Shown here: positions 21,493 to 30,107 of the stretch, one piece after another
How positions within the stretch are numbered: the stretch's first letter is position 1
Layout: each line of letters starts with the position of its first letter
Source: a virus
IMG/VR virus record: IMGVR_UViG_3300015171_000005
Coordinates: 1-59,504 of that record
Length of the DNA stretch: 59,504 nt
Direction: 5' to 3' (one strand)
Program-made: the position numbers and the translations under genes
Notes under the pieces: generated by a model
Databases searched by the model: none
Told to the model about the DNA's origin: nothing
The model's input: the letters and a program-made list of their open reading frames with translations, nothing else

Positions 21493-21798
21493 ATGTTCGA
21501 ACTGAAAACGGCTTTCGAAATTCTGCTGATGATCGCGGGTGCCAGCTTGGCGCTTGTAGTTCATAACAACAAGGAGTCCATCTCGGAAGTCAAAAAGGAA
21601 ATCATGCACATGAAGAATGATCATCAAGCGCATGCGCTCATCGTCGCTGACTTGCGCGAAGATATTCCACGCAGGTACGCGACGATCGAAGACCTCGATA
21701 AATCGGTGCGTCGTTTCGACGACACCGTTGAGAGGGTGTTCAGTTCTCTGGCGCGTATCGAAGATCGCATCAATCACATCAATAGAACCGGGAAATGA
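21493..21798 (+). CDS. membrane-anchored coiled-coil protein, possible holin or lysis regulator
   Basis: The 101-residue protein has one N-terminal membrane segment (about residues 6-24, AFEILLMIAGASLALVV) and a charged coiled-coil domain after it. AGGGAG precedes the ATG. Its stop overlaps the endolysin start, so the pair is translated together. The topology fits DUF2730-like or class III holin-like proteins, but neither is proven. Confidence 0.65.
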   Translation: MFELKTAFEILLMIAGASLALVVHNNKESISEVKKEIMHMKNDHQAHALIVADLREDIPRRYATIEDLDKSVRRFDDTVERVFSSLARIEDRINHINRTGK

Positions 21799-22328
21799 TC
21801 TCTGTGCAGACCTTGCGCTACATCATGCCGCTCATCACGGATGCGCATGCGCAGGCGTTTGTACAGCCGCTGGAAGATGCCATGGAGCTTGGCGAAATCA
21901 ATACGCCGCTTCGTCAGGCGATGTTCTTGGCGCAGCTTGCGCATGAATCGGGGGAGTTCCGGTACATGCGCGAGCTTGCCAGCGGCAAGGAGTACGAAGG
22001 TCGTCACGACCTCGGCAACGTGCATGATGGTGACGGCGAGAAGTATAAAGGGCGCGGGCCGATTCAGATCACGGGGTACGACAATTACCAGAAGTGCTCG
22101 CTGGCCCTGTTCAACGACGAGCGCTTGCTCGACAACCCCGGCCTTCTGGAGCAGCCCGAAGTAGGGTGCGTCGCGGCTGCGTGGTTCTGGGGCGAGCACA
22201 AGCTGAACGAGTTCGCCGATCTCGGCGATATCCGCACCGTCACCAAGCGCATCAATGGAGGCTACAACGGCATCGACATGCGCCAGCACTACTACACACG
22301 CGCCAAAGAAGCGCTGGGGGTCGAATGA
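21795..22328 (+). CDS. endolysin, glycoside hydrolase family 19-like
   Basis: The 177-residue enzyme should cleave the glycan backbone of peptidoglycan at lysis. It carries the GH19 pattern: FLAQLAHESGEFRYM (catalytic Glu near 54), ASGKEYEGRHDLGN (second Glu), then GDGEKYKGRGPIQITGYDNY, and AAAWFWGEHKLNEFAD. It has no signal peptide, so it depends on a holin. The ATGA overlap couples it to the upstream membrane protein; spanins follow. Confidence 0.9.
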   Translation: MISVQTLRYIMPLITDAHAQAFVQPLEDAMELGEINTPLRQAMFLAQLAHESGEFRYMRELASGKEYEGRHDLGNVHDGDGEKYKGRGPIQITGYDNYQKCSLALFNDERLLDNPGLLEQPEVGCVAAAWFWGEHKLNEFADLGDIRTVTKRINGGYNGIDMRQHYYTRAKEALGVE

Positions 22329-22750
22329 AAAATCTGTGGCTCGATTTCTGGCATGAACTGAAAGAACTTACAGCGGACGCCGTGAACGCCATGAGTTTCT
22401 GGGAGGCGGCGATCGTGGCGCTGTTCGTTCTTTTCTGCGTCGTGTTGTATCGACTTGATCGCGAGCGCGGCGGCAGCAAGTTCTACTTTCGTGATTTCTT
22501 TTCATCCGGTGACTGGGACGGCAAGGCCAGCACGCCCCGGCTTGGATATTTCTGCGCTTTGCTCACGCATTCGCTCGTTATCTTGCATCAGGAGATGAAG
22601 AACGGCATTGAATATCCGATGGCTTCCTTGTACGCGCTGATCTGGTCTGGTGCCTACGTCGCGCTGAAAGCCATTGACATGAAAGCTGCCCAGACCGTTT
22701 CGACTGAACCTAAAAAGGAGCCGACCAATGCTGCGCCTGCTACTCCTTAG
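22325..22750 (+). CDS. membrane protein, candidate holin
   Basis: The 141-residue protein has about three membrane segments: residues 26-45 (AAIVALFVLFCVVLYRL), around 75-92 (LGYFCALLTHSLVILHQ) and 100-118 (SLYALIWSGAYVALKAI). The C-terminal tail is hydrophilic and Pro/Ala-rich. It overlaps the endolysin stop (ATGA). Size, topology and position make it a good holin candidate, in competition with the product of 21493-21798. Confidence 0.7.
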   Translation: MKNLWLDFWHELKELTADAVNAMSFWEAAIVALFVLFCVVLYRLDRERGGSKFYFRDFFSSGDWDGKASTPRLGYFCALLTHSLVILHQEMKNGIEYPMASLYALIWSGAYVALKAIDMKAAQTVSTEPKKEPTNAAPATP

Positions 22751-22976
22751 CATTTTCATGGCCCCCGCGTCGGCTGACGATACCGTGCAGCTTCGCGTCA
22801 ACGAATGCAAGATGCCCGACTGCGTGATGGTGAACGCTCGCGATTTGGAGAGCGCACTTGCGCAGCACAACGCCATGGTGGATCGCATTGCTGAACTCGA
22901 AGCGCAGTTGGCGCACAGCAAGGAGTTCCCGAAGTGCGGTGTTCTCGAAGTCGTTCCTAAAGGAAGGGGAGTCTGA
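22728..22976 (+). CDS. secreted small coiled-coil protein in the lysis cassette
   Basis: It begins MLRLLLLSIFMAPASADD, a signal peptide with a likely cleavage after ASA. The mature part of about 65 residues has three Cys and a short coiled coil (LESALAQHNAMVDRIAELEAQ). It overlaps the preceding gene by 23 nt and the next by 1 nt. A periplasmic lysis accessory role is inferred from location. Confidence 0.7.
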   Translation: MLRLLLLSIFMAPASADDTVQLRVNECKMPDCVMVNARDLESALAQHNAMVDRIAELEAQLAHSKEFPKCGVLEVVPKGRGV

Positions 22977-23389
22977 TGGGCCCGATCGCTTGGATCAAGA
23001 ATAACCTCATCATCATCCTGCTGGTGATCTGCGGAGTCCAGTTCGTCTTCGGCGGTGTCGGCACGCTCTGGTACAGGCATCTGTACCACAGCGCGCAGGC
23101 CGACGTGAAGGTCGCGGAAAGCAACTTCGCTTTGTGCAAAGCAGGCAACGAAGCCTTGTCTAAATCGATCGAGCGCGTGAATGAAGCCACGCTCGCCAAT
23201 AAGAAGGCGAGCGACGATCTTGCGGCATCGGCTCAAGCACTCACGGCGAGTGCCGAGATCATCGCCAAGGGCCCGCAGAGCGTCGCCCAGATGCTGCACA
23301 ACTTCAAGCCCACCGCCGCTGCCAAGACGCCGTGCGATGCCGAGCATCAGGGTATCGACGCGTTCTTCAAAGCGAAGGAGCCGAAATGA
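22976..23389 (+). CDS. inner-membrane spanin subunit (Rz-like)
   Basis: The 137-residue protein has an N-terminal anchor (IKNNLIIILLVICGVQFVFGG, residues about 7-27) followed by a periplasmic coiled coil and a Cys-containing tail. This is the layout of i-spanins, which connect the inner membrane to an outer-membrane lipoprotein and disrupt the outer membrane at lysis. The lipoprotein gene follows directly with an ATGA overlap. Confidence 0.8.
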   Translation: MGPIAWIKNNLIIILLVICGVQFVFGGVGTLWYRHLYHSAQADVKVAESNFALCKAGNEALSKSIERVNEATLANKKASDDLAASAQALTASAEIIAKGPQSVAQMLHNFKPTAAAKTPCDAEHQGIDAFFKAKEPK

Positions 23390-23760
23390 AAACGATGGAA
23401 ATCCGCATCATCTTTCTCGTTCTCGTGCTGCTTTGCGTCGTCATGCTGACCGCGTGCAGCGGCGTGGCTCCGGTCGTCGTCACGTCGAAAGACGTGCTGA
23501 TCCCCGGCACTCAGGTACCATGCCCGGCAGTTCCGCCACCCATGCCGGTGTGGGCGACGGACGTACTGCCGAAGACCGCAACGTACATGCAGAAGATTCT
23601 CGCGATGGGTGAAGAGATCAACCAGCGCGCTGCGTACGAGATCAAGGTCAAGGCAGCACTCGAAGGATGCATCGGCAAGCAAGTGCAGTCCCCTGTTGTA
23701 CAACCAGCACCAACCACGTTCGCGGATCGCTTCAAGGCAATCCTGAATCGTGGTCACTAA
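23386..23760 (+). CDS. outer-membrane spanin lipoprotein (Rz1-like)
   Basis: The 124-residue protein has a signal sequence with lipobox LTAC (residues about 21-24), so Cys24 is probably lipidated. A Pro-rich stretch follows (CPAVPPPMPVW), as in o-spanins. It is larger than lambda Rz1 and the genes are tandem, not nested. Together with the upstream product it should span the periplasm. The presence of spanins implies a Gram-negative host. Confidence 0.8.
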   Translation: MKTMEIRIIFLVLVLLCVVMLTACSGVAPVVVTSKDVLIPGTQVPCPAVPPPMPVWATDVLPKTATYMQKILAMGEEINQRAAYEIKVKAALEGCIGKQVQSPVVQPAPTTFADRFKAILNRGH

Positions 23761-23770
23761 AGGAGCACCC

Positions 23771-24511
23771 ATGGACTTCGGAACAGTTCTCATCATTGCG
23801 TTCGTCGCGTTGGCGATCGTCGGCGGGCTTATCGCCCTCGCTGTCTACAAGCACAACAACCCCAGCAAGCTCGCGCAATTTGAAGCGCAAGCAAGGGCTG
23901 AGTACAACGGCCTTCGTTCGAGCTTCGGACACAGTCCTGCCGCCGATGCACCCGAGCCGCCGCACCCTGCCATCGTTGCCGCAGTCACGGCGCTCCAGCA
24001 GGCCACCGCAGCGGTCGTGCAGGCCAAGGCTCCGGTATCCGGTGCGCCGTCGAACTTCGGTTACGGCGGTGATAGCCCGTACGCGGGCAAGGTCGGCCCC
24101 AACGGCTACCCGCTCGACACGCGCGGCTTCGAGATCGTGCCGGAAGCGGTAGCTGCTGCAAAACCCTTTGACGCGGACTCGTGGGCGCTGGGGCAGGGCT
24201 ACGCTTGGACTGCCGTCGTCGGGAGCATGGATGCGAAGCCCGGCTTCGATTTCCCGGTGCTCGCCGATGGCAACTACCACATCGACGGCGGGTGGGGCGC
24301 TGCGGACAGCGAGGCGAAATGGCGCATCGTGAAAGACGGCCTGCTGCTGAAGGAAGAAGACTGCGGCGGCACTCCGTTCAAGCTCACCGCAGGTGTCGCT
24401 CAGTTCTATTGCGAGGCGAACAAAGCCGCGCTGCCTGACGCGGTGCTTGCGGCTCGTGCCGGTAGCGGCGGCGTGACGCGCGTGAATTACATCTTGCGCA
24501 GGGATTTCTAA
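23771..24511 (+). CDS. membrane-anchored protein of unknown function, 246 aa
   Basis: The ATG at 23771 follows AAGGAGC. Residues 5-26 form one membrane helix (VLIIAFVALAIVGGLIALAVY), followed by an Ala/Pro-rich spacer and a compact C-terminal domain of about 150 residues (NFGYGGDSPYAGKVGPNGYP, FDFPVLADGNYHIDGGWG, VNYILRRDF). The C-terminal domain could be a peptide- or glycan-binding fold, but I do not recognise it. A large hairpin terminator follows. Confidence 0.7.
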   Translation: MDFGTVLIIAFVALAIVGGLIALAVYKHNNPSKLAQFEAQARAEYNGLRSSFGHSPAADAPEPPHPAIVAAVTALQQATAAVVQAKAPVSGAPSNFGYGGDSPYAGKVGPNGYPLDTRGFEIVPEAVAAAKPFDADSWALGQGYAWTAVVGSMDAKPGFDFPVLADGNYHIDGGWGAADSEAKWRIVKDGLLLKEEDCGGTPFKLTAGVAQFYCEANKAALPDAVLAARAGSGGVTRVNYILRRDF

Positions 24512-24535
24512 AGTATCGCGGCCATCTGTCCACCA

Positions 24536-24591
24536 GCGGGGGGTGTGGGGCCGGATCGGGACGTGGCCCGGAATAACCCCCCGCACTTTTT
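24536..24591 (+). terminator. large hairpin terminator or attenuator
   Basis: GCGGGGGGT (24536-24544) pairs with ACCCCCCGC (24576-24584) enclosing an inner GGGCC/GGCCC stem; a run of five T (24587-24591) follows. It lies between the lysis block and the next structural gene. The elaborate inner structure is unusual for a simple terminator and could allow regulated read-through. Confidence 0.75.
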
Positions 24592-24607
24592 CTAGGGAGC
24601 ATTTTTA

Positions 24608-25891
24608 ATGGCTGACCTGCAAGTCCCCCCCTACAAAGGTGGCCCGATGAAAGGGTGGGCCGAAGGCATGGACAATAGGTTGTCCAATACCGAGATGCCC
24701 GCTTCGCGCTTGCGCAACATCGTGAACGGCGTCATGACGGCGCAGAATAGAATTCGTCGTCGTCGGGGTATTTCTCAAGTCATCGCCGACGCCAATGCTC
24801 ACAGCGTCTATTCGGACGGCTCGCGGCTTTTCTGGGCGACCCCGACTGCGTTGAAGGTCGCCACCCCGCCGTTCTTCGCTCCCGTCACTGTGCTCACGAA
24901 TGTTCGGCTCGTCGCGCCGTTGAGCTTTGTTTTCGTGAACGGCGTCGTTTACTTCTCGAACGAGCAGATCAACGGCACGATCGACGTGAACGGCGTGTAC
25001 GCGCCTTGGGGCATCATTCCTCCTTCCGTAGCTCCTGCTTGTGTGAGTGTCGATTCCTACGCCACCAAGGACAAACTATTCCAAGTGACATGTACATTCG
25101 CGTTGGCTTCGGGCGAAGAGTCTGGTGCTCCGTTGGGCGTGCAAGTGTCTTGTGGAGATGTTCCTTCTATTGCGCTCACCAACATCCCGCAGTCGTCGGA
25201 TTCCCGCGTAACGGGGACGCGAATCTACGCGACGGACATAGACGGCGATAATTTCTACTTTCAGGCGTTCGTCCCTGCTGGCGTGACATCGACGACGATC
25301 CAAGGGCCGTTTAGCGGCGGCGATATGCTTGATACGCAGTTCATGCAGCCTCCTCCCCCCGGCCAGCTTCTGTCGTTCATCAACGGGCGCATCTATATCG
25401 CTTCGGGGAACATCGTCTACATGACTCAGCCGATGCGCTACGGCATATGCAATTTGGGCGCTCTCGGCGACAAGCAGCACGACTTCTACATGTTCCCGCA
25501 ACGCGTCACGCTGCTGAAAGCTGTCGATAACGGCTGTTTCGTGTCTTCGGATATTACTTATTTCATGTCCGACAGCGGCACGCCGAAAGCGCAGCTTCAA
25601 CCGCGCTTGCCTTACAAGGCGTACGAAGGCATGGCCTGCGACGTGCCGAATACTCGCGATGTGATGTGGTTTTCCGAGCGGGGTTTTGTTCTCGGCAAAT
25701 CGGACGGAGCAGTAAAAAATCTGGTCGAAGACCAGATAGCCGTCGATAGCATGCTGCGTGGTTGCATCGGCTTCATCGAGCAGAATGGCGTCAAGACGGT
25801 GGTCGCTATCTCTCGCGACAGCGTCGTTAGCCCGTTGGCGGCGGATGACTATGTTTCTGCCGAAGCTACGCGCATCTCGGAGCTTGCGTGA
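24608..25891 (+). CDS. tail nozzle or packaged-DNA stabilisation-like protein
   Basis: The 427-residue protein begins MADLQVPPYKGGPMKGW and includes LSNTEMPASRLRNIVNG and RIRRRRGISQV, a pattern seen in podovirus head-completion/stabilisation proteins related to P22 gp10. The rest is beta-rich with repeated short loops, fitting a propeller. It probably forms part of the short tail below the portal. AGGGAGC precedes the ATG. The stop overlaps the next start (GTGA). Confidence 0.7.
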   Translation: MADLQVPPYKGGPMKGWAEGMDNRLSNTEMPASRLRNIVNGVMTAQNRIRRRRGISQVIADANAHSVYSDGSRLFWATPTALKVATPPFFAPVTVLTNVRLVAPLSFVFVNGVVYFSNEQINGTIDVNGVYAPWGIIPPSVAPACVSVDSYATKDKLFQVTCTFALASGEESGAPLGVQVSCGDVPSIALTNIPQSSDSRVTGTRIYATDIDGDNFYFQAFVPAGVTSTTIQGPFSGGDMLDTQFMQPPPPGQLLSFINGRIYIASGNIVYMTQPMRYGICNLGALGDKQHDFYMFPQRVTLLKAVDNGCFVSSDITYFMSDSGTPKAQLQPRLPYKAYEGMACDVPNTRDVMWFSERGFVLGKSDGAVKNLVEDQIAVDSMLRGCIGFIEQNGVKTVVAISRDSVVSPLAADDYVSAEATRISELA

Positions 25892-27996
25892 TCCGCTACA
25901 AGATCATTCAGCTTGATGCCGGTACTGAAAAGTATCTGCCGTTCGCAAAGCGGGAGGTTGTCAAGAAACTCGCGACGATGACCAGCATCAACAAGGATTT
26001 TAATCGCACGTGGATCGTGGACGGCGTGACGATCAGGGCTCGGTCCATAGGGTTCGCGTCGGCTTCGTCGATCGTCTCGGAAAATTCCAATTTCAACGAA
26101 GACGACCAGTTGGTGAAGCTGTGGCTTTCGAAGTCTTCAGTAGTCACATACAACACTTTGTACGATTGGCCGATGTCTACGCGCTTGTCTGATTTCACAC
26201 TCACTTACCCAAACAATCTCAGCAACATCTCAGGCGTTGCGTTGACCCCTCTTGCGCCGTTCTTGAGTTTTTCTATCGACGCCCCGCAAGACAACCACTT
26301 GAGCGCTGCAAAATTCAGCATGTTGTGCCGCCGCCAAAACTGGATGTTGCGCCGGTATTTTTCAGCGCTGGCTGGTTCTATTTTCGTTGACCGCAGATCG
26401 GGTGATCCCGGCGAACTCGTGTCCCCGCCCGGTCAGCCCGCGCCGTTGAATCTCGCACAATACAACGCGCTGACTGATGATGGGAAGGAGCGATATCTTC
26501 AATCCGTTGCTTACTGGCGCGTCGGGTTGAAGATAAATTCGGATGATTGCTTTATGTCTGTGCCAGTGATCACGCCTGCCGTCGCGGCGACACCGACCAA
26601 GAAAGCGGTACCTGAAAAAATCGAATGCTATTTTCTGTTTGGGCAGTTTCAGAGTCCGAACAAATCACAAGGTGTGCCCTACTCTGCACTTGAACTCGGT
26701 TCTCCGACTGGTGATGATATCAAGCAGTACTTCAGGGGCGTGATTATTTCTTATTCGTCGCTTGTTGCCATGCAGGCGACACCGTTCAACGGCAGCGTCG
26801 ATTTTTCAATTTACAATCCTAATTCGAAAGCGCCGGTAAAAATTCTTTTGCCTACGGACTACGTCCGCTCACAGCCGGGTGTGCGCCGCTCTCTTGCTTT
26901 TTCTACGCAATATCCTATATCGGCAGTTCAGTTTGCTTATGTAGAGTCTCCATTCAATGCGACTTATTGGAGGCAAGAGCAGTGGACTTACACATACAAC
27001 GTGATTTATCAGGACATGTCCGTCTTCAACACTACCGGCGCGCGTAAAGAGTTCCTGGAGCAGCACACGCTGGACTCTAGTGGGCAGATTCATATAACTC
27101 CTGTCGATACGAGCCCGTTGGAAGGAGCCAAGACGATCACCACCGGATCGACTTCCAACCTTGATCAAAGTGGGTCTGCGTCTTCTGTTAATTGCAAGCT
27201 GGCGTTTTATAGTGGAGACGCTTTGATTCCTGTCGCGGACTACGCACTCACGGCAGCGTCATACGCTGTAGTTGGCGGTATAGGAACGAGTACACCGGGG
27301 ACAGTGACGATCACTAGTGCGTTGCCCTTTGTGGCGGCACCGATAACACCGGCCATGTATGCAGATGAGTACTTGCCTGAATACGGGTTGATCAGGTCCG
27401 GGGCTGCTGTGCTGAACACGGATTTTTCATCCCGCGTCTATAGCCGTTCGTATCCCTACGACATAGGCAGCGGCGTTCAGTTCTATCAAACGGAAGCTTA
27501 TCGTGGGTCGATAAGCAACAGTTCGACAAATCGTACTGGCGTATTCGTACGCACCGATACGACGACAGGCTTTGTGTATGGACTAACGGGGTACGACGGA
27601 TTCAACGTGCCTACGGAGTTCCGCGCTGCGAAAACAGGCGTGCCGCAGAACTATGTTTACGGCCAATCGACTCCTCAGACGGTTGTCGGCGGCATCTACT
27701 GGCATCGCGACGGCCCTACCGGCGTTTTTACTTTTTCAGTTCCTTACCTCCAATTTAAAAAACGTGCAGATGACTGCTTGAGATATCAGCGGGTGTACGA
27801 CAAATTCAACGCTGATTACTTGCCTTCGGTGTTCGACAAAGTCAGTGGAATTACGACCCCTGCTGGCAAATTCTACGAGCCGCTCCCGGTCATACTCGCG
27901 AGGATCGTGGCCAACACGACGGTGCTCATCAACAACTTCGCATCCACGGATTTGTACCCGTGGGTAGCTCCTAATTTTCATGGAGTGATCATTTAA
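25888..27996 (+). CDS. large structural protein of unknown function, 702 aa
   Basis: A GTG start overlaps the previous stop. The protein is rich in aromatic residues, Ser and Thr, with no catalytic motif or membrane segment. It contains numerous beta segments and a PGQPAPLNLAQYNALTDDGK linker near residue 185. Base composition is noticeably less GC-rich than in the flanking genes, which may mean recent exchange. Tail or spike structure is inferred from context. Confidence 0.7.
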   Translation: MIRYKIIQLDAGTEKYLPFAKREVVKKLATMTSINKDFNRTWIVDGVTIRARSIGFASASSIVSENSNFNEDDQLVKLWLSKSSVVTYNTLYDWPMSTRLSDFTLTYPNNLSNISGVALTPLAPFLSFSIDAPQDNHLSAAKFSMLCRRQNWMLRRYFSALAGSIFVDRRSGDPGELVSPPGQPAPLNLAQYNALTDDGKERYLQSVAYWRVGLKINSDDCFMSVPVITPAVAATPTKKAVPEKIECYFLFGQFQSPNKSQGVPYSALELGSPTGDDIKQYFRGVIISYSSLVAMQATPFNGSVDFSIYNPNSKAPVKILLPTDYVRSQPGVRRSLAFSTQYPISAVQFAYVESPFNATYWRQEQWTYTYNVIYQDMSVFNTTGARKEFLEQHTLDSSGQIHITPVDTSPLEGAKTITTGSTSNLDQSGSASSVNCKLAFYSGDALIPVADYALTAASYAVVGGIGTSTPGTVTITSALPFVAAPITPAMYADEYLPEYGLIRSGAAVLNTDFSSRVYSRSYPYDIGSGVQFYQTEAYRGSISNSSTNRTGVFVRTDTTTGFVYGLTGYDGFNVPTEFRAAKTGVPQNYVYGQSTPQTVVGGIYWHRDGPTGVFTFSVPYLQFKKRADDCLRYQRVYDKFNADYLPSVFDKVSGITTPAGKFYEPLPVILARIVANTTVLINNFASTDLYPWVAPNFHGVII

Positions 27997-28070
27997 GGAT
28001 CAATAGCTTATTTGCTGTTCTTGCTGCAAAATACGCACCAGCCGGTGCCCTTCATACATAGGAGATTCAA

Positions 28071-28484
28071 ATGGCCCTGATCGTCCCTTCCGCAGCCGAA
28101 AAAACGATGCTCGACTTCACGCTCGGCGTTACCACACCGGGCAACCAGATTCTGAAATTGTTCGTGAACAACGTGACGCCCGACGATACGTTCGTCGCGG
28201 CGAGCTTGACCGAGATGAGCACGCTCGGCTACGCCGCCAAGACCCTCACCAAGACTTCGTGGGTCTCGGTCGCGGGCGCGACAGGACAAGTCTGCACTTC
28301 GACCTACGCGCAGCAGACGTGGACCTTCACGGCAGGCACCGCCGTCACGGTGTACGGCTACTTCGTGACCGACACCACGACCGGGCTCCTGCTCTGGGTG
28401 GAACTCTTCGCGACCGCCAAGGTGGTGCAGAACACGGGCGATCAGATCATCATCACCCCGACGATCACTGGCTCGCGTACATAA
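28071..28484 (+). CDS. small virion protein, 137 aa
   Basis: AGGAGATTC precedes the ATG. The protein begins MALIVPSAAEKTMLDF and is a compact beta-rich domain (LKLFVNNVTPDDTF, TVYGYFVTDTTTGLLLWVELF). Proteins of this size and pattern occur beside fibre/adhesin genes in other phages, where they may cap or attach the fibre. Assignment is by resemblance. The product of 39303-39743 has a related opening and may be a paralogue. Confidence 0.7.
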   Translation: MALIVPSAAEKTMLDFTLGVTTPGNQILKLFVNNVTPDDTFVAASLTEMSTLGYAAKTLTKTSWVSVAGATGQVCTSTYAQQTWTFTAGTAVTVYGYFVTDTTTGLLLWVELFATAKVVQNTGDQIIITPTITGSRT

Positions 28485-28493
28485 GAGCTAGAA

Positions 28494-30104
28494 ATGGCCG
28501 CTACCACTTGGAACCCATCAGATAAGAACGCTGGCATAACGCTGTCAGGTGGAAGCCTGACAGCGGCTGCTGGCGGGGCGTCTCAGGGCGTTCGCGCTAC
28601 GACTGGGGTTGCGAGTGGTAAGTGGTACTGGGAAATTACATGCACCACTCTTAGTGGTGGCGGCGCGGCGGAAGTCGGTGTAGCTGGCGCAGCAGCGTCT
28701 CTTTCTGCGGCGCTGTATAGCTCTGCTGTCGGATGGGTGTACTGGTCTAACGCCACGAAGGGTAATAACGGCACTAACCCGGCATACGGCGCTGCATTTG
28801 TTTCTGGCGACATCATCGGTGTTGCGCTCGACATGAATGCGGGCACCATCACGTTCTACAAGAACGGTACTAGCCAAGGCCAAGCGTTCTCGGGCATTAC
28901 GGGCACGATCTACCCGGCGATGGATGCGTTCAGTGGCACGTGGACCGTCACGGCTAACTTTGGCGCGTCTTCGTTCACGTATACGCCACCATCCGGGTTT
29001 CTCGGACTCGACTCGAACCTCCTGAGCTACACCGTGCCGGTGTCGGGCGGCTACATCTGGGGCGGTGCCGCGCCGGTCTCGATCAACTTCACAGTCTTCA
29101 CGCCGAGCGGCGGGCTGCTGTGGGGCGGCTCCGCGCCGGTTAGCACGCTGATAATACAGGCGTACAACATTCCTGCGCCTACGGGCGGATATCTCTGGGG
29201 CGGCACGGCCCCCGTGGTCTATACCCCCGTCTCCATCTACCCCATCACTCCTTCTGGTGGATTCACGTGGGGTGGCTCCGCAGGAATTTCAGAAAACCTT
29301 ATCTACATACCAACGGGCGGATTGCTGTGGAGCGGCTCGGCACCTGTCTTGGAGAAAATCCCATACACGCCGACTGGTGGGCTTCTGTGGAGCGGGTCAG
29401 CGCCAGTTCAATACGTGTCCGCGCCGGTGCCGTCCGGTGGATATCTATGGGGTGGCGTTGCTCCCGTCGCTGTAGTGACGAGCCACCCCCCAAGCGGCGG
29501 CTTCGTGTGGGGTGGCGCTGCCGTTGTTCGTGCATACCAAGCGTTCTTCGCGCCGAGCGGTGGCTTTGCGTGGGGCGGCAGCGCCATCGCGTATCTGGTG
29601 ACTTCGTCGCGCGTTGTAACGACCGAGAATCCATACGCTGATCCGTTCCCCGGCTGGGCGGTCAACTTTGATAATTTCGCGCCGTCGCGTTACATGGACA
29701 TGCCCGCGAATTCCATGGCGCAGTTGGGCGGCAAGACGTATGTGACAAATGCTGGCGGCGTCTACGTTGTCGGTGCGGACGATGATGCGGGGCAACCCAT
29801 TCGTGCGTCCGTTGATTTCCCTTACACGGATTATCAGGATGCGCACGAGAAGCGTATGGAAGCGGCGTACTTCGGTTTCAAGTGCACAGGGTCGATGAAA
29901 CTCAAGGTGTTCACCAATCGCGCTTCGCCGCAGTACTACTTGCTTATCCCTTCGGGGGCTTCGGTCAAGGGCAACCGCGTACGTCTTGGTAAAGGGCTGG
30001 TAGGCCGCTATTGGGGTTTCCGGCTCAATAACGTCGCCGGGGCTGACTTCGAACTCGAAAGCGCGGAATTCATCCCGCACGCCGGTCAACGTCACGGAGC
30101 ATAA
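28494..30104 (+). CDS. SPRY-domain adhesin with nine WGG repeats
   Basis: Residues 1-165 form a SPRY/B30.2-like domain (GKWYWEI, GWVYWSNA, GDIIGVALDMNAGTITFYKNG). Residues about 178-368 contain nine copies of a P(S/T)GG-x-x-W(G/S)G-x-A-x-x unit, such as PSGGLLWGGSAPV, separated by 6-20 residues. The C-terminal about 165 residues form another beta domain (ASVDFPYTDYQDAHEKRMEA). SPRY domains bind protein ligands, so a host-binding or tail protein is likely. The repeated unit is unfamiliar. Confidence 0.8.
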   Translation: MAATTWNPSDKNAGITLSGGSLTAAAGGASQGVRATTGVASGKWYWEITCTTLSGGGAAEVGVAGAAASLSAALYSSAVGWVYWSNATKGNNGTNPAYGAAFVSGDIIGVALDMNAGTITFYKNGTSQGQAFSGITGTIYPAMDAFSGTWTVTANFGASSFTYTPPSGFLGLDSNLLSYTVPVSGGYIWGGAAPVSINFTVFTPSGGLLWGGSAPVSTLIIQAYNIPAPTGGYLWGGTAPVVYTPVSIYPITPSGGFTWGGSAGISENLIYIPTGGLLWSGSAPVLEKIPYTPTGGLLWSGSAPVQYVSAPVPSGGYLWGGVAPVAVVTSHPPSGGFVWGGAAVVRAYQAFFAPSGGFAWGGSAIAYLVTSSRVVTTENPYADPFPGWAVNFDNFAPSRYMDMPANSMAQLGGKTYVTNAGGVYVVGADDDAGQPIRASVDFPYTDYQDAHEKRMEAAYFGFKCTGSMKLKVFTNRASPQYYLLIPSGASVKGNRVRLGKGLVGRYWGFRLNNVAGADFELESAEFIPHAGQRHGA

Positions 30105-30107
30105 GAT

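Noticed and set aside
28494-30104. Diversity-generating retroelement target in the repeat adhesin
   Set aside because: No reverse transcriptase, template repeat or accessory gene is visible in the window.
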